NCBI GenBank assembly: GCA_022836615.1
Contig: MU405328.1
Coordinates: forward strand, 62,001 to 126,000
From: Annulohypoxylon bovei var. microspora
Lineage: Eukaryota > Ascomycota > Sordariomycetes > Xylariales > Hypoxylaceae
Length of the DNA: 64,000 bases
Direction of reading: 5' to 3'
Below, in pieces: positions 42,555 through 52,111 of the stretch (position 1 is the stretch's first letter; each line of letters begins with the position of its first letter). The notes under the pieces are model-generated. The model was not told the DNA's origin. It made no database searches and saw only the letters and a list, made by a program, of their open reading frames with translations. The position numbers were made by a program, and so were the translations under genes.

Positions 42555-43571
42555 TTCTCCTTCTCTCACTTCCTCCCTCCAGTACCTCTCTTCCAGTCAT
42601 CTTCTCAACGGAGTAGTCTAGTCTCTCTTTCTTTTCCCCCTACCCTCACCTCTACTCCCTCTCCTCTTCATCCTTATTCTACCTCTTGTATCTTACCTAT
42701 CCAATCCTTCTTTACCCTCTCATTCCTAGAGCCCCCTAAGATTCATAATCTCAGGGGTCTTTTCTAGCATTTTATTACCTACGCTCATTCGCTATACTTT
42801 CTTAATATTCTTTATAAACTTTCACCGCCAAGATTTCCTCCCTTTTTCGCTCAGGGACAGCTAGTATATCCATCAATTCGAACCTGTCTGCGCCAGCTTA
42901 AACCGTAGCCAATCTATAGGCCTAAGCCTCATAAGAAATCGACGACAAAAGCTTTGTTGTTAGCTTGTTAGCCCGCCTAACTTCTCGACACTCGTTTCTG
43001 GTAGATCACCCCGTTCGCTCGCTTTGGAGGATAAATACTCGTCCGTCTTTGTTCGACGTGGCCGGATCATCAACCCTCAGGTCAAAGGACAGTACAATTA
43101 TACCAAGCGGAAACTTGCTCGTCGAAGTAGCTCATCACTCTCGCCTCGAATTTTTATCCTGGCCAGCTCTAGGTAAAAACACAGTCGGATTGCTGTCTTT
43201 TTCGATATTCTTTAAACCCACGGCCGATTCGATTATTGCGCGTAATCTTGACGAGAGACCACCGACTTGTTGCTGCATATACTTATATCCATCTTCCTCG
43301 GTGGTACCTCTTTCTTCGACTAGAGATACCCATTATCATTCAACTAAACCATTGTTTGGACAAATACTCCAAGTTGTTCCGTTTCCACTTTGCTCGGTCA
43401 ACAGCTCTTATAATAGCCAACCTTACTTGCTTCGTTAGGATCCCGTGCTTTTTTCGGATCCTATTTCTGCCTTCTGCCCTCGTGCCTATTACCGGGCACG
43501 TCTAATCTTTCAAAACGGCGGTTCTATCCCACGTCTCGCGGGACAGCCTTGTCCCTCCTCATCTTCTCGGG
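42555..43571 (+). promoter_or_regulatory. Long ATG-free leader of the RRM protein gene
   Basis: On the plus strand there is no ATG trinucleotide anywhere in these 1,017 bases, whereas CAT (ATG on the other strand) occurs about 16 times. The 5' part (42540-42720) is strongly C/T-rich. The first ATG after it is the start codon of the four-RRM protein. This strand-specific absence is what selection against upstream starts in a long 5' untranslated region would leave. An open stretch from about 42965 to 43438 lacks an ATG and is not called as a gene. The transcription start is inferred to lie near 42.5 kb. Confidence 0.65.
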
Positions 43572-45974
43572 ATGCAGGACCTCTCAGCACCTGGTGGCGT
43601 CCCCACTGGCCCTGCTGCTAACTCAGGAGGGAGGTATGGTCACTCGTCTAAGCCTTCCAACAGCGATACTGGTTTCTCTCACGGTGCTTTCGCCTCCAAC
43701 GTCTCTGGGTTTGCTGACAGACATCCTCGCCGTGGTAACATTCCTTCGATCAACACTCAGCAGCAGCTGAACCCCCCTGTTCAGAACCACGTTCACATAC
43801 CTGACATGACTACTCCCGGCACCGGCTTCGATATGCAGTTCACTCCTTTGCTCCCGTCCCAGTTACTTCTCGGCAGCCCCTTCCAGCCTGGTACTCCTGC
43901 AGCTTTTAATAGCCCCCAGTTTCAGAACTTGTCTGCTTTCCAGCATAGCCAGCAGCATAACGGTCACCAACAGCATAACAGTATGGCGAGCCCCGTTCAG
44001 CAGAACATGTCCCCTCAGACTTACCAATCGATTGTGTCTCCTTCCACGTACGGCGCGCCCCAGTTCTTCCAGCCGCAGTCTCCTAATGGCTCCTTCAATA
44101 ACATGAACGGTCAGATGGGCATGCAGATGCAGCCTCAGTCGCCTACGATGAGCCCTGGTATGGTCACCGGAACTAGCAGGACTGTCTACCTCGGTAACAT
44201 CCCGCCTGACACGTCCGCTGAAGAGATTCTTGGTCATGTTAGAAGCGGTCAGATCGAGTCGGTTCGGTTACTCCCTGATAAGAACTGCGCCTTCATCTCT
44301 TTCCTTGACGCAAATGCCGCAACTCACTTCCACTCGGATGCCATTCTGAAGAAGCTTTGCATAAAGGGGCAGGATATCAAGATTGGTTGGGGTAAACCCT
44401 CCCAGGTCCCTACGTCTGTTGCCTTGGCTGTTCAGCAGTCCGGTGCATCTCGAAATGTGTACCTTGGAAACCTGCCTGAGGATATTCCCGAAGAGGAGTT
44501 GCGTGAGGACCTAGGAAAGTTCGGTGCTATCGATACAATCAAGATTGTCCGGGAGAAGAATATCGCCTTTATTCATTTCTTATCTATCGCCAACGCTATG
44601 AAGGCGGTTCAGCAATTGCCGCAGGAGCCCAAGTGGCAATCCCCTCGTCGCGTTTACTACGGTAAAGACCGCTGTGCGTATGTTTCGAAGACGCAGCAGC
44701 AGAACGCAGCTCAGTATCTTGGCATTGCTCCCGGGTACGCTCACATGTTGACAGGCCAAGATCGCGAGGTGATTTCTAGTGCTCTCGCCCAGCAATCAGT
44801 TGCTGCCGCTGCGGTTGCCACTACCGCCGGAGGTATCAACAACCTGGGTAACCGAACCATCTATCTTGGTAATATCCACCCGGAGACAACTATCGAAGAA
44901 ATTTGCAATGTTGTACGTGGAGGTTTGCTTCATCATATTCGATACATTCCCGACAAGCATATTTGTTTCGTTACTTTCATCGACCCCACGGCGGCGGCTT
45001 CTTTCTATGCCTTGAGCAATTTGCAAGGCTTGATGATTCACAACCGCCGTCTAAAGATTGGTTGGGGAAAGCACTCTGGTGCTCTTCCCCCGGCCATTGC
45101 ATTGGCTGTTAGCGGTGGCGCCTCTCGTAACGTCTACATTGGCAACCTGGATGAGACTTGGACCGAAGAGAGGCTGAGGCAAGACTTTTCCGAGTTTGGC
45201 GAGATTGAATTGGTCAACACGCTGCGAGAAAAGAGCTGTGCCTTTGTCAACTTCACTAACATTGCCAACGCCATTAAAGCCATCGAAGCTATCCGAAGCA
45301 AGGAAGAGTACAGGAAGTTCAAGGTCAACTTTGGCAAGGACCGATGTGGAAATCAACCTCGGCAGCTTCAGCAGCAAACCCAGTCTCCCCGTGGAGATGG
45401 TGTAGCCTCACCTCCTCCAGTCGGTAGTGCAAGCGGTAGCTCGCCTACCAATCCTACCTCGCCTCAGTCCGCTAATAGCGTCAGCTTGTTTGCCAATGGC
45501 AACAATCCGTTGACCATGTACTTAAACCAAGTATCTCAGCAAGCGCAACACCACCAGCATCAGCAGCAGCAGATCCTAGCTTCCCAACAGGCAGCTTTGT
45601 TCGGTACCGCAGCATCATCTCCGAGCGACCTGGGGGTTGACGGTCCTCAGCTAGGTTCCGGTTCTGCTCATGGGCAATCAGCAAGCATCTCCAACGGATA
45701 CGCAAACGGCTCCGGCTCCGGTGCCCCGACCATTGGTGGCCTGCTCGCCCCTGGCAACCCCCGAGGACAACACAACCGTGCTGTAAGCTTACCAGTTTTC
45801 GCACCTGGGTTTGAAAACGGCGGCAACAGTCCCGTCGGTACCGTTGGCGGTCTTGCCGAGGGGGAGCGACGAGGACACCAGTATCAAGCCAGCTTCGGTG
45901 GCATGGGCTCAGGACTCGGTCTCGCAATCCAAGGCGGATTGAACGGCTGGGTTGAAGAGGAAGTTGCCAATTGA
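43572..45974 (+). CDS. MRN1: Four-RRM RNA-binding protein, Mrn1/Nrd1 family
   Basis: Single-exon protein of 800 residues. A Gln/Pro/Ser/Asn-rich, Met-rich N-terminal region (1 to ~200) is followed by four RRMs at about 203-275, 293-370, 426-500 and 518-590. The RNP2 motifs are VYLGNIP, VYLGNLP, IYLGNIH and VYIGNLD; the RNP1-like motifs are CAFISF, AFIHF, CFVTF and CAFVNF. The RRMs come in two pairs, each pair joined by a short IGWGK...ALAV linker. The C-terminus is Gln/Gly/Ser-rich with poly-Gln (around 660-668). This arrangement matches yeast Mrn1 and fission yeast Nrd1, which bind mRNAs and regulate stability and differentiation genes. The start is the first ATG after a 1-kb ATG-free leader. 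A further upstream coding exon cannot be excluded but nothing suggests one. Confidence 0.9.
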   Translation: MQDLSAPGGVPTGPAANSGGRYGHSSKPSNSDTGFSHGAFASNVSGFADRHPRRGNIPSINTQQQLNPPVQNHVHIPDMTTPGTGFDMQFTPLLPSQLLLGSPFQPGTPAAFNSPQFQNLSAFQHSQQHNGHQQHNSMASPVQQNMSPQTYQSIVSPSTYGAPQFFQPQSPNGSFNNMNGQMGMQMQPQSPTMSPGMVTGTSRTVYLGNIPPDTSAEEILGHVRSGQIESVRLLPDKNCAFISFLDANAATHFHSDAILKKLCIKGQDIKIGWGKPSQVPTSVALAVQQSGASRNVYLGNLPEDIPEEELREDLGKFGAIDTIKIVREKNIAFIHFLSIANAMKAVQQLPQEPKWQSPRRVYYGKDRCAYVSKTQQQNAAQYLGIAPGYAHMLTGQDREVISSALAQQSVAAAAVATTAGGINNLGNRTIYLGNIHPETTIEEICNVVRGGLLHHIRYIPDKHICFVTFIDPTAAASFYALSNLQGLMIHNRRLKIGWGKHSGALPPAIALAVSGGASRNVYIGNLDETWTEERLRQDFSEFGEIELVNTLREKSCAFVNFTNIANAIKAIEAIRSKEEYRKFKVNFGKDRCGNQPRQLQQQTQSPRGDGVASPPPVGSASGSSPTNPTSPQSANSVSLFANGNNPLTMYLNQVSQQAQHHQHQQQQILASQQAALFGTAASSPSDLGVDGPQLGSGSAHGQSASISNGYANGSGSGAPTIGGLLAPGNPRGQHNRAVSLPVFAPGFENGGNSPVGTVGGLAEGERRGHQYQASFGGMGSGLGLAIQGGLNGWVEEEVAN

Positions 45975-46919
45975 TATGGCACGGCCGCTCTTGAGGCGAC
46001 TACCAGGGAAAGATAATATGTTGTAATTGTTGCGTTGATTTTCTTCGGCGTTATTCATCCAGATTTCAACGGCTATGGTTGTGTCTTCCTGTATGATCTT
46101 TATAAACCCTCTTGAACAACTTTCCCGGTTATGGGCCTCCGAAGAAAAAATACCTGGTGGTTGTTGGTTGACCGTTGAACAACAATCCCAGGGCCTAATT
46201 TTAAGAAGTTGGACACGCGCTAGGAAAGAAGAGCTTAGTCTCTGAAAATGAGATCTAAGGAATATTTGATGGATGTTTCACAGTTCCATCATAGTCGAGG
46301 TACGAAGAGAAGATAGATGTGGAAAGAGATGTGGTTGACAGCAATCTTGATCGTGAAGGAGTTAATGGCATTGTGGTATCTTTAGCATCCTTAGCTCTGC
46401 TGTCATCGCATAGAGTATGAAGTCTTAGACGGGGTTTGGAGGGTAATAACAAGCAATAAAACGACTACCCTAAGCTGTTTTATGAATCGTGAACTTCGTA
46501 CTCGACTGGTCTTACCTAGTAGCTTTTACACTGGTTTCTTCTGCCCTAATGCGTAAGGCGCACGTAAACTCATGTGCCCCTTTTCTAATCATTAAAGAAA
46601 CCTAGGTTTAGGCAAACAATGGCCTTGTATACTCTAGCTGTCATGTGTTAACTCAATTTCTATTGATGTAAATATCATGCTCTTATGCCCCTACTAAAAC
46701 CCAATGCTAAACCATCCAATGCGCTTTTCCATACGCCATTATTCATAGCTAACTTAACTCATGCGAGCAGGCACCCGATCACGAATGTACATAGGTATGC
46801 AAGTGATATATACACTAATCTGTAGCAGGTGTTGTAAACAGCAACGAGTAACCGCAAACCGCTCATACTCTATCATCTCTTACCAGGCTGAGATAACTCA
46901 CTTATACTTGGATAGGTCG
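45975..46919. other. Convergent intergenic region
   Basis: About 945 bp between the stop codons of the RRM protein (+) and the acid phosphatase (-). It must contain both 3' untranslated regions. Small frames here have no recognisable features. Nothing else is visible. Confidence 0.6.
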
Positions 46920-48600
46920 TTAATAGCCCGCCGGCTCAGGCTTGGAGGGAAACGCAGGGCCCTTGATGTTGGCTCTGCATTCCTGCTTCCAGTTGTGCGG
47001 GACGAACTTGTCGACGATAGCCTTGAATGCGTCCTGCGGGATTAAGTGCTAGTGTTAGCTCCGAGATCCATTATCTTTCAATAATCGCAAGTTATGATAA
47101 TATTAAATCACTTCCGATCGCCTAGCTGACTTCTACTATAAGCGGGACAAGGAATGGGGAGGTAAAACTCACTAGCGTGCAAAAGCTCTCATCGCCCTCG
47201 AGATGCTTGCCCGGGGCCTTGCACCCGGGCACTGTGACAACCTCGTCGTTGTACCGTATCCGGACGTAGTAGTCCTGCAGCTTGGCCCTCTCGGCGGGCG
47301 ACAGCTCCTCGCTCCGCTTGCGGCCTATGGTGCCTGGCGGTGGGTTCCCCGGCTTCGCGGAAGAGCCCCAGGGCCTGAACCAGCTGGACTTGGTCACCGC
47401 CGGCTTGCCCTGCTGCTGCGAGCCGGCCGACTTCCGGAACATCTCGATGGCGATGTGGCTCGTGTACGGCGGCCACTTGCTGCCCTCGTACGCACCCAGG
47501 CTGGCGAGCACCGCGGCCAGCGTCGTGTCGTGGCACCCGCTCAGCCCGAACCGGATGGGCGTGGCGCCCTTGCCCTCCTTCAGGGGGCTGCTCTCCAGCT
47601 TGCTCGCGACCTCGTACTCGCCGTCCGCCGTCGAGCGCTCGGCGCTGCCCACCATCCTGCCGACGACGTCGCCCAGCAGCCCGCCGATGCCGAGCGCGCG
47701 GTACTCGCGGCTCTCCTTGTAGCCGGCGAACCACTCCTCGACGCCGATGCGCTCGACGATCTCGCGGGCCCTGGGGTCGTAGAACTCCTTCGGCAGCCGC
47801 GTCTCCGGCCCGTGCGCCAGCGTCGAGTTGATGGTGTCCATGATGCCGCTGAGCCGCGGGCGCGAGTCGACGGCGACGTGGGGCGAGTCCTCCGGCATGT
47901 GCTTGCCCCACAGCTTCGTCAGGTACGCCATCTCGTCCGCGCCGTTCCACCGGTCGGCCGCGCGCTGCGCGAAGGCCCGCGACAGCGCCGCGAACCGCCG
48001 GCAGTTGCTGTCGTTCGGGAATAATGTTTCGTCCCCCGGGGCCCGTGTTAGGATCGCCGGCGCGGGGAAGGTGGGGGCGCGCGTGTGCGAGGGGTACAGC
48101 CCCGTGAACGTCTCCTGCACCGAGTCGAGGGCCCGCGGGATCGGCGTCGCGCGCAGGTATAGGCCGTCGGCGTTGATGAGCACGGGCGGCAGGAAGCGCA
48201 GGCGGTCGACGTAGAGCTCGCGCAGGCGGACGCCGAGGTCAAAGGTGGACTCGCGGCCCTTGTCGGTCAGCATGCCCATCTCGCAGACGCCGTCCAACTC
48301 TCCCGCCGGGCCGGCGGCCAGCACGGGCTCGTCGGAGGGCCCGAAGGTCTCGAGGCGGCGCTTCCACTCCATGGTGGAGAACTGGTTGTGGTGGCGGTCG
48401 AGCACGGCGGACTTGAGCTGGCGCACGGCGCTGCAGTACGGCCAGAAGGCGGGAAGCCCGGCGCCCTGGAAGCGCGCGGACACCGGGGACCGCTCGCCGT
48501 GGCGCAGCAGCACCTGCACCAGCTGCAGCTCGAGGCCCGCCGGGTACAGCGCTCGGAGCTCGTCGTCGGTGTAGGGCGCGCGGGGCACGAGGGAGGTCAT
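46920..48600 (-). CDS. Histidine acid phosphatase (branch 2 histidine phosphatase)
   Basis: Hydrolyses phosphomonoesters; the exact substrate is unknown. Two exons: 48600-47173 and 47033-46920, with a 139-nt intron (GTGAGT...CCGCAG), give 513 residues. The catalytic LLRHGERSP motif has R33/H34 as the phospho-accepting site, and the proton-donor CHDTT is at 356-360 (H357, D358). Exon 2 supplies the C-terminal tail that joins FCTL to DAFKAIVDKF. The start at 48600 is the first ATG; the longer open frame begins only at a TTG. There is no signal peptide, unlike secreted fungal phytases, so the protein resembles the intracellular lysophosphatidic-acid-phosphatase-like (ACP6-type) branch. The coding region is strikingly GC-rich, especially at third positions, compared with its two neighbours. 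Confidence 0.88.
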
Positions 48601-49104
48601 CGTGGGCGGTCGGGGACTGAGGCTGGATGTCAGAGGTAGAGTAGAGGAGTTCTCTAGAGGGGTTGTCAAGAGAGAGCTATGGGTGGGCTGTGCTACCTAG
48701 TATACGATTTTGGTTGAGGCAAAAGCTACAATTATAGAATAGAAATGTATAGGTAATTTAATGGGATTTGAGTTTGGATTTGGAGAAGAAATGTGACTTT
48801 TGTATGTTTGTTACTTGTTCCTTCCTACCTAATGCACGTCACTTAGTAGGTAGTCTCGACATCAAGCTTGACTCCATTCTTGGGAGTGACGAAGCTTGGC
48901 AGCTACACGGTGACAGGGTAGGTACCTATGCACTGGGCAGGACTGCATATGTACAATACATAGTGGGGTAAGACAAAAGCCTATAATCGATAAGACATCT
49001 TCACTCGTAATTTTTGATAATCCACCACCGACGACCTTTGGAAACTTCGAACCGTTGCTACAAATTCTACGACCTCGTGACACTTGTTCTAGCCCTCACA
49101 TGTT
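48601..49104. promoter_or_regulatory. Shared divergent promoter, phosphatase (-) / PPR protein (+)
   Basis: 504 bp between two start codons on opposite strands, so it must hold both promoters and leaders. A perfect TAGGTACCTA palindrome lies at 48919-48928. No factor site can be assigned with confidence. Confidence 0.55.
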
Positions 49105-51792
49105 ATGAAGAACTCTAGACCTGCCTGCCTACTATGTCGCCACATAGTAGCGGCTAAAGACGGTTCGCGTACTTCGCAATGGCAACCCCAAATATCGCGA
49201 TTTTCGACCACTATTGCTTCGAAAACCGCCGACTTAACAACAGATAATTCTATCCACCAATACCCTGATAAGTCGAATGAGTCGGATAAGTCGGACAAGT
49301 CACTACTTAGGAGAGTAACAGCACAAGAAGTAAACTGCAATGCCAGGAGGATACGATGGACTCAGGGCAATCAGAAAAAGAAATTAGTCGAGAATTCGGC
49401 ACGGGTCGACGCTTTATTCCACCAGATCATTCGCGACCAAACCGCCAACAAAGATCTACCGCCATCTACCAAATCAAAAAGCGTTGGCAATGTACAATTG
49501 TCTCTCTTTAATGCTATTGGAAATTTAGAACATATGATCGAAACGAACGAGCCGATACCGATTGCATATGCCCATTTCACTACTGTGATATGCCCTATGC
49601 TTCGGCAACTGGATATCACCATACCCAAAGTCTTTTATCCCACAATGTGGCGGTTGATGGAGGAAGTATACGAGTTTAAAAAAAGGTCAATGCGTTCTCT
49701 GGAGCTACCTCCAGTCTCTGACATATTCCGACTCAGCGCAGAGATGGGTGAGATGAAACCTCGGGCATGGTATAAGGTAGTAGGGGTGCTGGTGGAGACT
49801 ATCGTGAAGATGGATCCCTCGGCGGTCGACGATGGACTTGCTACACACGATGCCATGCTCTCAGATCTAGTCGAATGCTGGAAGGTCTTATCCCTACCAA
49901 AGATCGCGCTCGCGAATACCGATGATGGCGTGTTGGACGGTTTTTGGTTCCCGAGACTCGATAAATTCGCCTTGCAAAACAGTGCTAAGAATGGAAATTT
50001 CCCCGAATCTTTCGGTAAACTTTTCCCGCATTTTCGCGTAATGCAACTCGGTCATCCTGTGTCCAGTCTGGCCATCGCCACATATGCTTTGCTACTTGAT
50101 CCCCAACGAACCAACTTCGATTTAAGGCGGCGTGCCGCACGCTTTCTCTCTAGGCTTTCCTTTCTCATTACATATGTACCCTACTCTGACGCATCCCTAC
50201 GACGGCATATCTCGGCTTCCTTCCCAATGCTGGAAGACTACGTTATGACCCATTGGCCCATCATTAAGAATAATCTGAAAGATAAAATTGAGTCTACGGC
50301 TGCTTCTGTTCCTGAGGCTGCTTTCGTTCCTGAGACTGTTTCTGTTCCTGAGACTGCTTCTGTTCCGGAGACTGCTTCTGTTCCGGAGACTGCTTCTGTT
50401 CCGGAAACCAATCTTAAGGAACCTCTACCTTTGCGCAAACCATGGGTGATCAACGAAAGTTCACTAAGAACCCACCTTCATCTCGCTATTTCAGCTCGGA
50501 GTACGCAAGAAGTGGACAAGCAATGGAAGAGGTTTATTGGACCCGGCCAACATATCTCTCAGGAGAGGGCTGAAGAGCTTCTATTATACCCCAACACCTT
50601 CGATTCTTTCATTTACGCACGGATGGCATTGGATGAGCCTGACAAATCAGTAGCCGTTTTAAACACTTTACGCCACATCGGAATCAAGCCGACATTGAGG
50701 ACGTGGAACGTTATGATAGATGGTTGTAAGAAGGCTCGCAATCTCAACGGCATCAAGAAGGTATGGGCGAAACTTGTCGCGTCCAAGATGAGACTAGACT
50801 TGAAGATATGGACTACTCGCATCTCCGGACTAATGGAATGTGATAATATTGACGGCGCTATCGGTGCCTTGGAGGAGATGGTAAAGTTGTGGAATCGAAG
50901 CTTGACGTACGGGGATGCTGGGGCTGTCAAGCCGACCATCGAGCCCGTCAATGCCGTTCTGGCAGGCCTCCTACGCCAAAACCAGATCTCGGAAGCCGAA
51001 GACCTACTAGAGTGGGCTGAAACACAGGGTATCGAACGCGATATCTTCACGTTCAACCCTCTATTCCGCTATTATGTTCAAGCCGGGCGCACCGCCGCCG
51101 TACGGGATCTCTTTGACACGATGAGGGAGCGTGGCGTGAACGCCGACGAGGCGACGTTCACGATCCTTGTCGACGCGGCATTCTCCCAGATCCCGCCGGA
51201 CGACGTGGAGGCCGAGGCTAAGGCTGTGACGAGCGTCCTCGACGGCATGGAAAAGGCTGGGCTAGAGGCTAACCTGCAGACCTACGGCAAGATAATATAC
51301 AACTTACTCAAGTCGAGCGACTCGAACAAGAACGCCGTGAAACACGTTCTCGCACATCTGTGGAACAGGGGCCTTGAGCTGTCGCCACACATCTACACGA
51401 TGCTTGTGGATCACTACTTCTCAACGAAGCCACCAGACGTCCACGCCGTTGATTCTCTATTACATCGTCGCCGTGTTCTCGACTTCAACGATACCGACGC
51501 CCTCTTGTACGACCGCGTCATCCAGGGGTACTCACGGGTGAGCATGCCTGAGAAGGCGCTCAGCATCTATTATAAACTCACGAGGGCCGGCGTTCTCGTC
51601 TCGTTAAACACGGAGACGATGCTGCTGCACGCGCTTCTCCAGAACGGCCAAGAGGAAGATGCGAGGGTCTTGGCCGAGGATACGAAAAAGATATACGAGA
51701 AGAAATACAAGACCGATGGCGAGATGGAGAAGCCGGCAATCTGGGACCATATATTCTGGCGCACGGCTTCGGCACATGGGCTTCTGGAATAG
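49105..51792 (+). CDS. Pentatricopeptide repeat protein, probably mitochondrial
   Basis: Intronless, 895 residues. The N-terminus (first ~40) is rich in Arg/Ser/Thr and lacks acidic residues until Asp19, and it contains RFSTTIASK, resembling a mitochondrial presequence. PPR helical repeats are clear from about 525 to 860: TLRTWNVMIDGCKKA, PVNAVLAGLLRQNQ, DIFTFNPLFRYYVQAG, DEATFTILVDAAF, NLQTYGKIIYNLL, SPHIYTMLVDHYF and DALLYDRVIQGYSR. Proteins of this type bind organelle transcripts and act in their stability, processing or translation. The specific target, and orthology to Pet309/Cya5 or another named PPR protein, cannot be decided here. An 18-bp minisatellite encodes six Ala-Ser-Val-Pro-Glu-Thr-like repeats at 399-434, between the N-terminal domain and the PPR array. 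The ATG at 49105 is preferred; the one six bases upstream is out of frame and stops at once. Confidence 0.82.
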   Translation: MKNSRPACLLCRHIVAAKDGSRTSQWQPQISRFSTTIASKTADLTTDNSIHQYPDKSNESDKSDKSLLRRVTAQEVNCNARRIRWTQGNQKKKLVENSARVDALFHQIIRDQTANKDLPPSTKSKSVGNVQLSLFNAIGNLEHMIETNEPIPIAYAHFTTVICPMLRQLDITIPKVFYPTMWRLMEEVYEFKKRSMRSLELPPVSDIFRLSAEMGEMKPRAWYKVVGVLVETIVKMDPSAVDDGLATHDAMLSDLVECWKVLSLPKIALANTDDGVLDGFWFPRLDKFALQNSAKNGNFPESFGKLFPHFRVMQLGHPVSSLAIATYALLLDPQRTNFDLRRRAARFLSRLSFLITYVPYSDASLRRHISASFPMLEDYVMTHWPIIKNNLKDKIESTAASVPEAAFVPETVSVPETASVPETASVPETASVPETNLKEPLPLRKPWVINESSLRTHLHLAISARSTQEVDKQWKRFIGPGQHISQERAEELLLYPNTFDSFIYARMALDEPDKSVAVLNTLRHIGIKPTLRTWNVMIDGCKKARNLNGIKKVWAKLVASKMRLDLKIWTTRISGLMECDNIDGAIGALEEMVKLWNRSLTYGDAGAVKPTIEPVNAVLAGLLRQNQISEAEDLLEWAETQGIERDIFTFNPLFRYYVQAGRTAAVRDLFDTMRERGVNADEATFTILVDAAFSQIPPDDVEAEAKAVTSVLDGMEKAGLEANLQTYGKIIYNLLKSSDSNKNAVKHVLAHLWNRGLELSPHIYTMLVDHYFSTKPPDVHAVDSLLHRRRVLDFNDTDALLYDRVIQGYSRVSMPEKALSIYYKLTRAGVLVSLNTETMLLHALLQNGQEEDARVLAEDTKKIYEKKYKTDGEMEKPAIWDHIFWRTASAHGLLE
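50299..50406 (+). repeat. 18-bp coding minisatellite (6 units)
   Basis: Six in-frame units of 18 bp, consensus ACTGCTTCTGTTCCKGAG, encode T/A-A-S-V-P-E. The last units are nearly identical to one another, and the first two are diverged (GCTGCT..., GCTTTCGTT...). It lies in a probable disordered linker of the PPR protein, so copy number is likely to vary between strains without breaking the frame. Confidence 0.9.
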
Positions 51793-52111
51793 ATAGGTCC
51801 AGATAAGCTTATGGCTCTTAGGGGGCAAGCTATGTATAAACGATCTTATTTGGTGGAGCATGGGTATGTGGTATGTACCTATATCGAAGCTCGAAAAGCG
51901 GTATATAGACTCCGGTGATAAACCATGTAAGATATAACCCACGAATGGATCCAATCACTCTCATTGAACGATTTATACGACGTACGGTAGATTATAAAAA
52001 TAAGCCTGGAAACTCCAAGGCGAACTCCAAAACTCCTTTCGTCTCCTCCCTTTAGGTATTCGAACAGTAGAAGCAATGGCACGTGTACAAGTTAAAAATG
52101 AACGGTTTCCG
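51793..52111. other. Convergent intergenic spacer
   Basis: 319 bp between the stops of the PPR gene (+) and the MIS12 gene (-). Both 3' untranslated regions must fit here. Nothing else seen. Confidence 0.6.

Noticed and set aside
42399..42767. 122-codon open frame upstream of the RRM gene
   Set aside because: Ser/Pro/Phe/Leu-rich because the DNA is a C/T tract; overlaps another frame and has no recognisable domain. Leader or promoter DNA is more likely.
47189..48242. Long open frames on both strands over the acid phosphatase gene (up to 273 codons)
   Set aside because: Arg/Ala/Gly/Pro-rich shadows produced by the very high GC of the real coding strand; only the phosphatase frame has catalytic motifs.
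48601..48669. Longer start for the acid phosphatase at 48669
   Set aside because: That codon is TTG. The first ATG is at 48600 and precedes the conserved region.
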